Source: Nemertoderma westbladi | Lineage: Eukaryota; Xenacoelomorpha; Nemertodermatida; Nemertodermatidae | Direction: 5' to 3' | Assembly (NCBI GenBank): GCA_032718475.1 | Contig: JAUCBJ010006300.1 | Location: 1 to 63,049, forward strand | Length of the DNA stretch: 63,049 bases | Position numbers and translations under genes: made by a program | Notes under the pieces: model-generated | What the model was told of the DNA's origin: nothing | What the model saw: only the letters and a program-made list of their open reading frames with translations | Database searches by the model: none | Shown here: positions 46,842-58,800 of the stretch, one piece after another | Position numbering within the stretch: position 1 is the stretch's first letter | Layout of the letters: each line of letters starts with the position of its first letter

Positions 46842-49800
46842 GTCTACAAACATGTCTCCGTCGAAATTTGTGAACAATAATTATTAATACTGTATAGGAC
46901 TTGGTTTAAATAAAACACTAAACAAAAGTAGAAAAGCTGTTGTTTGTTAAAGTGAAAAAGGCTGTAAAATATACAGATTTTTTTCAATGCGAACTTTAAA
47001 ATTTTCAATAAAATAAAATTAAATTAAATAAAATTTCATCCCACCGGATAAAAATAATAAAATTGTTCCAAAATTCCGGTATTTCATTTTATTTATCTTT
47101 ATCATTATGTAGGTGCGATGGAGAATTGGGGACTAATTCTATACCGAAACACAGAAATTCTATGGGATAGAAATAAAACCGGTTTATTGCGGAAGGCCAG
47201 GATTACTCAAGTAATTGCCCACGAATTGGCGCATCAGTGGTAAGTTCGATAGTAAGTGATGGATGTACAATTTATAAATTTACTTAATTTAGGTACCCAA
47301 ACAATACTCCAAAATCGATTCTAGAACATATAATATTTTCTTAGATTTAACAGATTTATTCTTAGTGAATATTTTGTACTGAAATATCTAAAACCGGGAG
47401 GTACTTGACGCAAATCCCATCTCGGCGAATTAATGTCTTGCCTCATTGATAAATTATCAATTAAAGGAAAGGAGCAGGTTGCAGTATTATGTTGTTCTAA
47501 CCAAAACAATAAACGGAAGTTACAGTTTGTTTCTGGGTGTAATCAGCGATATTTTCGTCAAAGGAATTTTGATTGAATCGAAAGTCCCATTTTGCCCTAG
47601 ACACTTCCGATCTAGAACACTACTAGAGATAATATTATTTAAGGGGACCGACAAGAAAATACAGAATCCTGTCACTAAAATTATAAGATAATTTAATGTA
47701 AAAATCAATATTTAACCAAAATAAAAATAAAAAAAAATTGGATATTCGAAATTTGATTAATGGTTGATTGATTGAATTCGATTGATACTATATTCGAAAT
47801 TTGATACCGATATCGAGCAAAACTTTAATAAATAATATAAACTTGACAAATTTTGTTGATTCTTGACATGTCATGTCATTGTACCAAAGTATGGAAACGT
47901 GCCAGTAGAGTAGTCTGTAGCCTGTAGTCTGTATCAATAAATTGTATTAAACAAAACAAAGTATAATTCATTAATTGTATCACTTTATTAGGTTCGGTAA
48001 CCTGGTTACCATGGCATGGTGGTCTGATCTTTGGCTCAATGAAGGCTTCGCTACCTTTATGGAATACATTGGTGTCCCACAAGTCTGGCCGGGTGTGGAC
48101 TGGTGGGAAGTCTTCTACATCAAAGTAAGTGGCCGGTCGGGTGTGGACTGGTGGGAAGTCTTCTACATCAAAGTAAGTGTCTGGCCGGTCGGGTGTGGAC
48201 TGGTGGGAAGTCTTCCACATCAAAGTAAGTGTCTGGCCGGTCGGGTGTGGACTGGTGGGAAGTCTTCCACATCAAAGTAAGTGTCTGGCCGGTCGGGTGT
48301 GGACTGGTGGGAAGTCTTCTACATCAAAGTAAGTGTCTGGCCGGACTGGTGGGAAGTCTTCTACATCAAAGTAAGTGGCCGGTCGGGTGTGGACTGGTGG
48401 GAAGTCTTCTACATCAAAGTAAGTGTCTGGCCGGTCGGGTGTGGACTGGTGGGAAGTCTTCTACATCAAAGTAAGTGGCCGGTCGGGTGTGGACTTGTGG
48501 GAAGTCTTCTACATCAAAGTAAGTGTCTGGCCGGACTGGTGGGAAGTCTTCTACATCAAAGTAAGTGGCCGGTCGGGTGTGGACTGGTGGGAAGTCTTCT
48601 ACATCAAAGTAAGTGTCTGGCCGGACTGGTGGGAAGTCTTCTACATCAAAGTAAGTGGCCGGTCGGGTGTGGACTGGTGGGAAGTCTTCTACATCAAAGT
48701 AAGTGTCTGACCGGTCGGGTGTTGACTGGTGGGAAGTCTTCTACATCAAAGTAAGTGTCTGGCCGGACTGGTGGGAAGTCTTCTACATCAAAGTAAGTGG
48801 CCGGTCGGGTGTGGACTGGTGGGAAGTCTTCTACATCAAAGTAAGTGTCTGACCGGTCGGGTGTTGACTGGTGGGAAGTCTTCTACATCAAAGTAAGTGT
48901 CTGGCCGGACTGGTGGGAAGTCTTCTACATCAAAGTAAGTGTCTGGCCGGTCGGGTGTGGACTGGTGGGAAGTCTTCCACATCAAAGTAAGTGTCTGGCC
49001 GGTCGGGTGTGGACTGGTGGGAAGTCTTCCACATCAAAGTAAGTGTCTGGCCGGCCGGGTGTGGACTTGTGGGAAGTCTTCCACATCAAAGTAAGTGTCT
49101 GGCCGGTCGGGTGTGGACTGGTGGGAAGTCTTCCACATCAAAGTAAGTGTCTGGCCGGTCGGGTGTGGACTGGTGGGAAGTCTTCTACATCAAAGTAAGT
49201 GTCTGGCCGGACTGGTGGGAAGTCTTCTACATCAAAGTAAGTGGCCGGTCGGGTGTGGACTGGTGGGAAGTCTTCCACATCAAAGTAAGTGTCTGACCGG
49301 TCGGGTGTGGACTGGTGGGAAGTCTTCTACATCAAAGTAAGTGTCTGGCCGGCCGGGTGTGGACTTGTGGGAAGTCTTCCACATCAAAGTAAGTGTCTGG
49401 CCGGTCGGGTGTGGACTGGTGGGAAGTCTTCTACATCAAAGTAAGTGTCTGGCCGGTCGGGTGGGAAGTCTTCTACATCAAAGTAAGTGTCTGGCCGGTC
49501 GGGTGTGGACTGTGGGAAGTCTTCTACATCAAAGTAAGTGTCTGGCCGGTCGGGTGTGGACTGGTGGGAAGTCTTCTACATCAAAGTAAGTGTCTGGCCG
49601 GTCGGGTGGGAAGTCTTCTACATCAAAGTAAGTATCTGGCCGGTCGGGTGTGGACTGGTGGGAAGTCTTCTACATCAAAGTAAGTGTCTGGCCGGAGTGG
49701 TGGGAAGTCTTCTACATCAAAGTAAGTGTCTGGCCGGACTGGTGGGAAGTCTACTACATCAAAGTAAGTGTCTGGCCGGACTGGTGGGAAGTCTTCTACA

Positions 49801-52800
49801 TCAAAGTAAGTGGCCGGTCGGGTGTGGACTGGTGGGAAGTCTTCTACATCAAAGTAAGTGTCTGGCCGGACTGGTGGGAAGTCTTCTACATCAAAGTAAG
49901 TGTCTGGCCGGACTGGTGGGAAGTCTACTACATCAAAGTAAGTGTCTGGCCGGACTGGTGGGAAGTCTTCTACATCAAAGTAAGTGGCCGGTCGGGTGTG
50001 GACTGGTGGGAAGTCTTCCACATCAAAGTAAGTGTCTGGCCGGTCGGGTGTGGACTGGTGGGAAGTCTTCTACATCAAAGTAAGTGTCTGGCCGGTCGGG
50101 TGGGAAGTCTTCTACATCAAAGTAAGTGTCTGGCCGGTCGGGTGTGGACTGTGGGAAGTCTTCTACATCAAAGTAAGTGTCTGGCCGGTCGGGTGTGGAC
50201 TGGTGGGAGGTCTTCTACATCAAAGTAAGTGTCTGGCCGGTCGGGTGTGGACTGGTGGGAGGTCTTCTACATCAAAGTAAGTGTCTGGCCGGACTGGTGG
50301 GAAGTCTTCTACATCAAAGTAAGTATCTGGCCGGTCGGGTGTGGACTGGTGGGAAGTCTTCTACATCAAAGTAAGTGTCTGGCCGGACTGGTGGGAAGTC
50401 TTCTACATCAAAGTAAGTGTCTGGCCGGCCGGGTGTGGACTTGTGGGAAGTCTTCTACATCAAAGTAAGTGTCTGGCCGGCCGGGTGTGGACTGGTGGGA
50501 AGTCTTCTACATCAAAGTAAGTGTCTGGCCGGCCGGGTGTGGACTTGTGGGAAGTCTTCTACATCAAAGTAAGTTTCTGGCCGGACTGGTGGGAAGCCTT
50601 CTACATCAAAGTAAGTGTCTGGCCGGACTGGTGGGAAGTCTTCTACATCAAAGTAAGTGTCTGGCCGGTCGGGTGTGGACTGGTGGGAAGTCTTCTACAT
50701 CAAAGTAAGTGTCTGGCCGGCCGGGTGTGGACTTGTGGGAAGTCTTCTACATCAAAGTAAGTGTCTGTCCGGCCGGGTGTGGACTTGTGGGAAGTCTTCT
50801 ACATCAAAGTAAGTGTCTGGCCGGCCGGGTGTGGACTTGTGGGAAGTCTTCTACATCAAAGTAAGTGTCTGGCCGGCCGAGTGTGGACTTGTGGGAAGTC
50901 TTCTACATCAAAGTAAGTGTCTGGCCGGCCGGGTGTGGACTTGTGGGAAGTCTTATACATCAAAGTAAGTGTCTGTCCGGCCGGGTGTGGACTTGTGGGA
51001 AGTCTTCTACATCAAAGTAAGTGTCTTGCCGGTCGGGTGTGGCCGGGTGGGAGTCTTCTACATCAAAGTAAGTGTCTGGCCGTACTTGTGGGAAGTCTTC
51101 TACATCAAAGTAAGTGTCTGGCCGGCCGGGTGTGGACTTGTGGGAAGTCTTCTACATCAAAGTACGTGTCTGGCCGGCCGGGTGTGGACTTGTGGGAAGT
51201 CTTCTACATCAAAGTAAGTGTCTGGCCGGCCGGGTGTGGACTTGTGGGAAGTCTTCTACATCAAAGTAAGTGTCTGGCCGGCCGGGTGTGGACTTGTGGG
51301 AAGTCTTCTACATCAAAGTAAGTGTCTGGCCGGCCGGGTGTGGACTTGTGGGAAGTCTTCTACATCAAAGTAAGTGTCTGGCCGGCCGGGTGTGGACTTG
51401 TGGGAAGTCTTCTACATCAAAGTAAGTGTCTGGCTGGTTGGGTGTGGACTGGTGGGAAGGCTTCTACATCAAAGTAAGTGTCTGGCCGGCCGAGTGTGGA
51501 CTTGTGGAAGTCTTCTACATCAAAGTAAGTGTCTGGCCGGCCGGGTGTGGACTTGTGGGAAGTCTTCTACATCAAAGTAAGTGTCTGTCCGGCCGGGTGT
51601 GGACTTGTGGGAAGTCTTCTACATCAAAGTAAGTGTCCGGCCGGTCGGGTACGGGTATGGACTGGTGGGAAGTCTTCTACATCAAAGTAAGTGTCCGGCC
51701 GGTCGGGTGTGGACTGGTGGGAAGTCTTCTACATCAAAGTAAGTATCTGGCCGGACTGGTGGGAGTCTTCTACATCAAACAAAGTAAGTGTCTGGCCGGT
51801 CAGGTGTGGCCGGGTGGGAGTCTTCTACATCAAAGTAAGTGTCTGGCCGTACTTGTGGGAAGTCTTCTACATCAAAGTAAGTGTCTGGCCGGCCGGGTGT
51901 GGACTTGTGGGAAGTCTTCTACATCAAAGTACGTGTCTGGCCGGTCGGGTGTGGACTGGTGGGAGGTCTTCTACATCAAAGTAAGTGTCTGGCCGGACTG
52001 GTGGGAAGTCTTCTACATCAAAGTAAGTATCTGGCCGGTCGGGTGTGGACTGGTGGGAAGTCTTCTACATCAAAGTAAGTGTCTGGCCGGACTGGTGGGA
52101 AGTCTTCTACATCAAAGTAAGTGTCTGGCCGGCCGGGTGTGGACTTGTGGGAAGTCTTCTACATCAAAGTAAGTGTCTGGCCGGCCGGGTGTGGACTGGT
52201 GGGAAGTCTTCTACATCAAAGTAAGTGTCTGGCCGGCCGGGTGTGGACTTGTGGGAAGTCTTCTACATCAAAGTAAGTTTCTGGCCGGACTGGTGGGAAG
52301 CCTTCTACATCAAAGTAAGTGTCTGGCCGGACTGGTGGGAAGTCTTCTACATCAAAGTAAGTGTCTGGCCGGTCGGGTGTGGACTGGTGGGAAGTCTTCT
52401 ACATCAAAGTAAGTGTCTGGCCGGCCGGGTGTGGACTTGTGGGAAGTCTTCTACATCAAAGTAAGTGTCTGTCCGGCCGGGTGTGGACTTGTGGGAAGTC
52501 TTCTACATCAAAGTAAGTGTCTGGCCGGCCGGGTGTGGACTTGTGGGAAGTCTTCTACATCAAAGTAAGTGTCTGGCCGGCCGAGTGTGGACTTGTGGGA
52601 AGTCTTCTACATCAAAGTAAGTGTCTGGCCGGCCGGGTGTGGACTTGTGGGAAGTCTTATACATCAAAGTAAGTGTCTGTCCGGCCGGGTGTGGACTTGT
52701 GGGAAGTCTTCTACATCAAAGTAAGTGTCTTGCCGGTCGGGTGTGGCCGGGTGGGAGTCTTCTACATCAAAGTAAGTGTCTGGCCGTACTTGTGGGAAGT

Positions 52801-55800
52801 CTTCTACATCAAAGTAAGTGTCTGGCCGGCCGGGTGTGGACTTGTGGGAAGTCTTCTACATCAAAGTACGTGTCTGGCCGGCCGGGTGTGGACTTGTGGG
52901 AAGTCTTCTACATCAAAGTAAGTGTCTGGCCGGCCGGGTGTGGACTTGTGGGAAGTCTTCTACATCAAAGTAAGTGTCTGGCCGGCCGGGTGTGGACTTG
53001 TGGGAAGTCTTCTACATCAAAGTAAGTGTCTGGCCGGCCGGGTGTGGACTTGTGGGAAGTCTTCTACATCAAAGTAAGTGTCTGGCCGGCCGGGTGTGGA
53101 CTTGTGGGAAGTCTTCTACATCAAAGTAAGTGTCTGGCTGGTTGGGTGTGGACTGGTGGGAAGGCTTCTACATCAAAGTAAGTGTCTGGCCGGCCGAGTG
53201 TGGACTTGTGGAAGTCTTCTACATCAAAGTAAGTGTCTGGCCGGCCGGGTGTGGACTTGTGGGAAGTCTTCTACATCAAAGTAAGTGTCTGTCCGGCCGG
53301 GTGTGGACTTGTGGGAAGTCTTCTACATCAAAGTAAGTGTCCGGCCGGTCGGGTACGGGTATGGACTGGTGGGAAGTCTTCTACATCAAAGTAAGTGTCC
53401 GGCCGGTCGGGTGTGGACTGGTGGGAAGTCTTCTACATCAAAGTAAGTATCTGGCCGGACTGGTGGGAGTCTTCTACATCAAACAAAGTAAGTGTCTGGC
53501 CGGTCAGGTGTGGCCGGGTGGGAGTCTTCTACATCAAAGTAAGTGTCTGGCCGTACTTGTGGGAAGTCTTCTACATCAAAGTAAGTGTCTGGCCGGCCGG
53601 GTGTGGACTTGTGGGAAGTCTTCTACATCAAAGTACGTGTCTGGCCGGCCGGGTGTGGACTTGTGGGAAGTCTTCTACATCAAAGTAAGTGTCTGGCCAG
53701 CCGGGTGTGGACTTGTGGGAAGTCTTCTACATCAAAGTAAGTGTCTGGCTGGTTGGGTGTGGACTGGTGGGAAGGCTTCTACATCAAAGTAAGTGTCTGG
53801 CCGGTCGGGTGTGGCCGGGTGGGAGTCTTCTACATCAAAGTAAGTGTCTGGCCGTACTTGTGGGAAGTCTTCTACATCAAAGTAAGTGTCTGGCCGGACT
53901 GGTGTGGACTTGTGGGAAGTCTTCTACATCAAAGTAAGTGTCTGGCCGGCCGGGTGTGGACTTGTGGGAAGTCTTCCACATCAAAGTAAGTATCTGGCCG
54001 AACTGGTGGGAGTCTTCTACATCAAACAAAGTAAGTGTCTGGCCGGTCGGGTGTGGACTGGTGGGAAGTCTTCCACATCAAAGTAAGTGTCTGGCCGTAC
54101 TGGTGGGAAGTCTTCTACATCAAAGTAAGTGTCTGGCCGGTCGGGTGTGGACTGGTGGGAAGTCTTCTACATCAAAGTAAGTGTCTGGCTGGTCGGGTGT
54201 GGACTGGTGGGAAGTCTTCTACATCAAAGTAAGTGTCTGGCCGGTCGGGTGTGGACTGGTGGGAAGTCTTCTACATCAAAGTAAGTGTCTGGCCGGTCGG
54301 GTGGGAAGTCTTCTACATCAAAGTAAGTGTCTGGCCGGACTGGTGGGAAGTCTTCTACATCAAAGTAAGTGTCTGGCCGGTCGGGTGGGAAGTCTTCTAC
54401 ATCAAAGTAAGTGTCTGGCCGGACTGGTGGGAAGTCTTCTACATCAAAGTAAGTGGCCGGTCGGGTGTGGACTTGTGGGAAGTCTTCTATATCAAAGTAA
54501 GTGTCTGGCCGGTCGGGTGGGAAGTCTTCTACATCAAAGTAAGTGTCTGGCCGGTCGGGTGGGAAGTCTTCTACATCAAAGTAAGTGTCTGGCCGGACTG
54601 GTGGGAAGTCTTCTACATCAAAGTAAGTGGCCGGTCGGGTGTGGACTTGTGGGAAGTCTTCTATATCAAAGTAAGTGTCTGGACGGTCGGGTGGGAAGTC
54701 TTCTACATCAAAGTAAGTGTCTGGCCGGACTGGTGGGAAGTCTTCTACAACAAACAAAGTAAGTGTCTGGCCGGTCGGGTGTGGACTGGTGGGAAGTCTT
54801 CCACATCAAAGTAAGTGTCTGGTCGGTCGGGTGGGAAGTCTTTTACATCAAAGTAAGTGTCTGGCCGGTCGGGTGTGGACTTGTGGGAAGTGTTCTACAT
54901 CAAAGTAAGTGTCTGACGGACTGGTGGGAAGTCTTCTACAACAAACAAAGTAAGTGTCTGGCCGGTCGGGTATGGACTGGTGGGAAGTCTTCCACATCAA
55001 AGTAAGTGTCTGGTCGGTCGGGTGTAGAGTTGTGGGAAGTCTTCTACATCAAAGTAAGTGTCTGGCTGGTCGGGTGTGGACTGGTGGGAAGTCTTCTACA
55101 TCAAAGTAAGTGTCTGGCCGGTCGGGTGTGGACTGGTGGGAAGTCTTCTACATCAAAGTAAGTGTCTGGCCGGTCGGGTGGGAAGTCTTCTACATCAAAG
55201 TAAGTGTCTGGCCGGACTGGTGGGAAGTCTTCTACAACAAACAAAGTAAGTGTCTGGCCGGTCGGGTGTGGACTGGTGGGAAGTCTTCCACATCAAAGTA
55301 AGTGTCTGGTCGGTCGGGTGTGGACTTGTGGGAAGTCTTCTACATCAAAGTAAGTGTCTGGCCGGCCGGGTGGGAAGTCTTTTACATCAAAGTAAGTGTC
55401 TGGCCGGTCGGGTGTGCACTTGTGGGAAGTCTTCTACATCAAAGTAAGTGTCTGGCCGGACTGGTGGGAAGTCTTCTACAACAAACAAAGTAAGTGTCTG
55501 GCCGGTCGGGTGTGGACTGGTGGGAAGTCTTCCACATCAAAGTAAGTGTCTGGTCGGTCGGGTGTGGACTTGTGGGAAGTCTTCTACATCAAAGTAAGTG
55601 TCTGGCCGGCCGGGTGTGGTCTTGTGGGAAGTCTTCTACATCAAAGTAAGTGTCTGGTCGGACTGGTGGGAAGTCTACTACATCAAAGTAAGTGTCTGGC
55701 CGTACTGGTGGGAAGTCTTCTACATCAAAGTAAGTGTCTGGCCGGTCGGGTGTGGACTGGTGGGAAGTCTTCTACATCAAAGTAAGTGTCTGGCCGGTCG

Positions 55801-58800
55801 GGTGGGAAGTCTTCCACATCAAAGTAAGTGTCTGGTCGGTCGGGTGTAGAGTTGTGGGAAGTCTTCTACATCAAAGTAAGTGTCTGGCTGGTCGGGTGTG
55901 GACTGGTGGGAAGTCTTCTACATCAAAGTAAGTGTCTGGCCGGTCGGGTGTGGACTGGTGGGAAGTCTTCTACATCAAAGTAAGTGTCTGGCCGGTCGGG
56001 TGGGAAGTCTTCTACATCAAAGTAAGTGTCTGGCCGGACTGGTGGGAAGTCTTCTACAACAAACAAAGTAAGTGTCTGGCCGGTCGGGTGTGGACTGGTG
56101 GGAAGTCTTCCACATCAAAGTAAGTGTCTGGTCGGTCGGGTGTGGACTTGTGGGAAGTCTTCTACATCAAAGTAAGTGTCTGGCCGGCCGGGTGGGAAGT
56201 CTTTTACATCAAAGTAAGTGTCTGGCCGGTCGGGTGTGCACTTGTGGGAAGTCTTCTACATCAAAGTAAGTGTCTGGCCGGACTGGTGGGAAGTCTTCTA
56301 CAACAAACAAAGTAAGTGTCTGGCCGGTCGGGTGTGGACTGGTGGGAAGTCTTCCACATCAAAGTAAGTGTCTGGTCGGTCGGGTGTGGACTTGTGGGAA
56401 GTCTTCTACATCAAAGTAAGTGTCTGGCCGGCCGGGTGTGGTCTTGTGGGAAGTCTTCTACATCAAAGTAAGTGTCTGGTCGGACTGGTGGGAAGTCTAC
56501 TACATCAAAGTAAGTGTCTGGCCGTACTGGTGGGAAGTCTTCTACATCAAAGTAAGTGTCTGGCCGGTCGGGTGTGGACTGGTGGGAAGTCTTCTACATC
56601 AAAGTAAGTGTCTGGCCGGTCGGGTGGGAAGTCTTCTACATCAAAGTAAGTGTCTGGCCGGACTGGTGGGAAGTCTTCTACAACAAACAAAGTAAGTGTC
56701 TGGCCGGTCGGGTGTGGACTGGTGGGAAGTCTTCCACATCAAAGTAAGTGTCTGGTCGGTCGGGTGTGGACTTGTGGGAAGTCTTCTACATCAAAGTAAT
56801 TGTCTGGCCGGCCGGGTGTGGACTGGTGGGAAGTCTTCTACATCAAAGTAAGTGTCTGACCGGTCGGGTGTTGACTGGTGCGAAGTCTTCTACATCAAAG
56901 TAAGTGTCTGGCCGGACTGGTGGAAAGTCTTCTACATCAAAGTAAGTGTCTGGCCGGACTGGTGGGAAGTCTTTACATCAAAGTAAGTGTCTGACCGGTC
57001 GGGTGTTGACTGGTGGGAAGTCTTCTACATCAAAGTAAGTGTCTGGCCGGACTGGTGGGAAGTCTTCTACATCAAAGTAAGTGGCCGGTCGGGTGTGGAC
57101 TGGTGGGAAGTCTTCTACATCAAAGTAAATTTCTGGCCGGACTGGTGGGAAGTCTTCTACATCAATGTAAGTGGCCGGTCGGGTGTGGACTGGTGGGAAG
57201 TCTTCTACATCAAAGTAAGTTTCCAGGGCCATGGATGGCGACGATATTGTTGTACTGTAGTTGAGGAGATTAAAAAGAACTGGGTTATCAATGATTTTTA
57301 TATATCTAGGTTAGTATGATGGCCCTCCGCGCAGACAGTTTGGCGGCCTCCCATCCACTACACCGCCCAGTGGCCAGCTCCACAGAGATTCCATCCGTAT
57401 TCGATGCCATATCCTACCAGAAGGGGGCGTCTCTAATCCACATGGTTTCTAAAGTAATAATCGGCGAGGATTCCTTCCGCACGGGGTTGACTGCTTATCT
57501 AAAAGATTACGCTTTTAGTAACGCAGCTTCGCGCGACTTATGGGACGCTTTAAGCGCAGCGAGCGGGGTCAACGTCGCAACCATAATGGAAACATGGACC
57601 AATCAGAAAGGCTACCCGCTAGTTACCATAACAACGAATAATAACAAAGTTGTATTCACTCAAAGAAGGTTTCTTTCCGACAGGTCTGCTTCGGATGATC
57701 AATCTTCCGACTTCTGGTTCATTCCGATAACTTATCTAACAGATTCCGGAGAATTAGGAAAAATTTGGTTAAACAAAACTGAAAGTGTCTCGATGGAGTT
57801 GAATTCGAAGTTTAATTGGTTGAAAATTAACGTGAACGCGGCTTCATTTTACCGCGCTAATTATCCAATAGGAGTGTGGCGCCAGCTTACTGCGCTCCTA
57901 TTGGCTGACCCGACGTCGTTCTCACCAACAGACCGGGCCTCCCTATTGGACGACGCTTTCGCTCTCATGAAGGCCGATCTCCTGGATGACGTCATTGTGA
58001 TGGATTTGTTGACGTACCTTCGGGCGGAAGTCCATTTCCTTCCGTTGAACTGCGGCTTAGCCGCTCTGGAGTGGATGGGTCGGTTGCTAAGGGATACCGT
58101 CTACTACCCACAGTACCGAGGTGCGTAAAACATTGTTTGAGAAATTATATAATATTTTATTTTTATAATTATTTTTTGCTTATATATAACTGCCATAAAT
58201 GTAACTTTAATGAAAAGGTGAAAATTTTAACCTTTAAATAAATTATTTGTTTTTTTATGGCCTGCTTTACTTGAAGCCTAAGTGAAGTATATCAGACTTG
58301 TGAATAATAACAGGTTTTCACTAAAACTCAGTTTACAGAAGGGCTGAATGTATTTATGTAACCAAAACAATAAACTAATTAGTATATGATGTACAGGTTA
58401 TAAGTTTGAAATAAGCGCTATAAAACATCTAGTATAATTTTAATTAATTATTTTATAACTATTTTATTATTTTATTATTATATTTATTTTATAATTATTT
58501 TAATTAATTAATTAATTCTAATTTGATTTTAATTAAATTTTAAAAAAATACAAATTCTTCATATAAAATTGCAATAACATTTTGACTGAAAGTGAAAACA
58601 AAAAGTGAAAATACAGTGACGGCACAGCTCATTGCGATGCCTCGAAAAGGGTTTATTTAAATAAGGAAAGATAAAAAATTAAAATGTTATTTTTTAGGCT
58701 TCGTATTAGATCTACTAACCCCGAGTTACGATAACTCTGGATGGCCGAAACCGAAGGAGGACGTTTCGTCTAGTCTACAAGAAGTTTACAGTCGAACCGC

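Noticed and set aside
48229-56747. Dozens of open frames of 60-190 codons in the intron 4 array, such as repeats of [14 protein letters not shown] and, antisense, [14 protein letters not shown]
   Set aside because: They follow from unit lengths of 42 and 48 bp being multiples of three and end at the TAA within GTAAGT. No independent start, promoter or domain supports a separate repeat protein gene.
48085-57226. CRISPR-like regular array
   Set aside because: The whole unit is repeated and there are no unique spacers; the context is a spliced animal gene.
57316-57321. ATG ATG at the start of exon 5 as an independent start codon
   Set aside because: The preceding GTT AGT and the acceptor at 57308-57309 continue the exon 4 frame, and the protein lacks its active site if started here.
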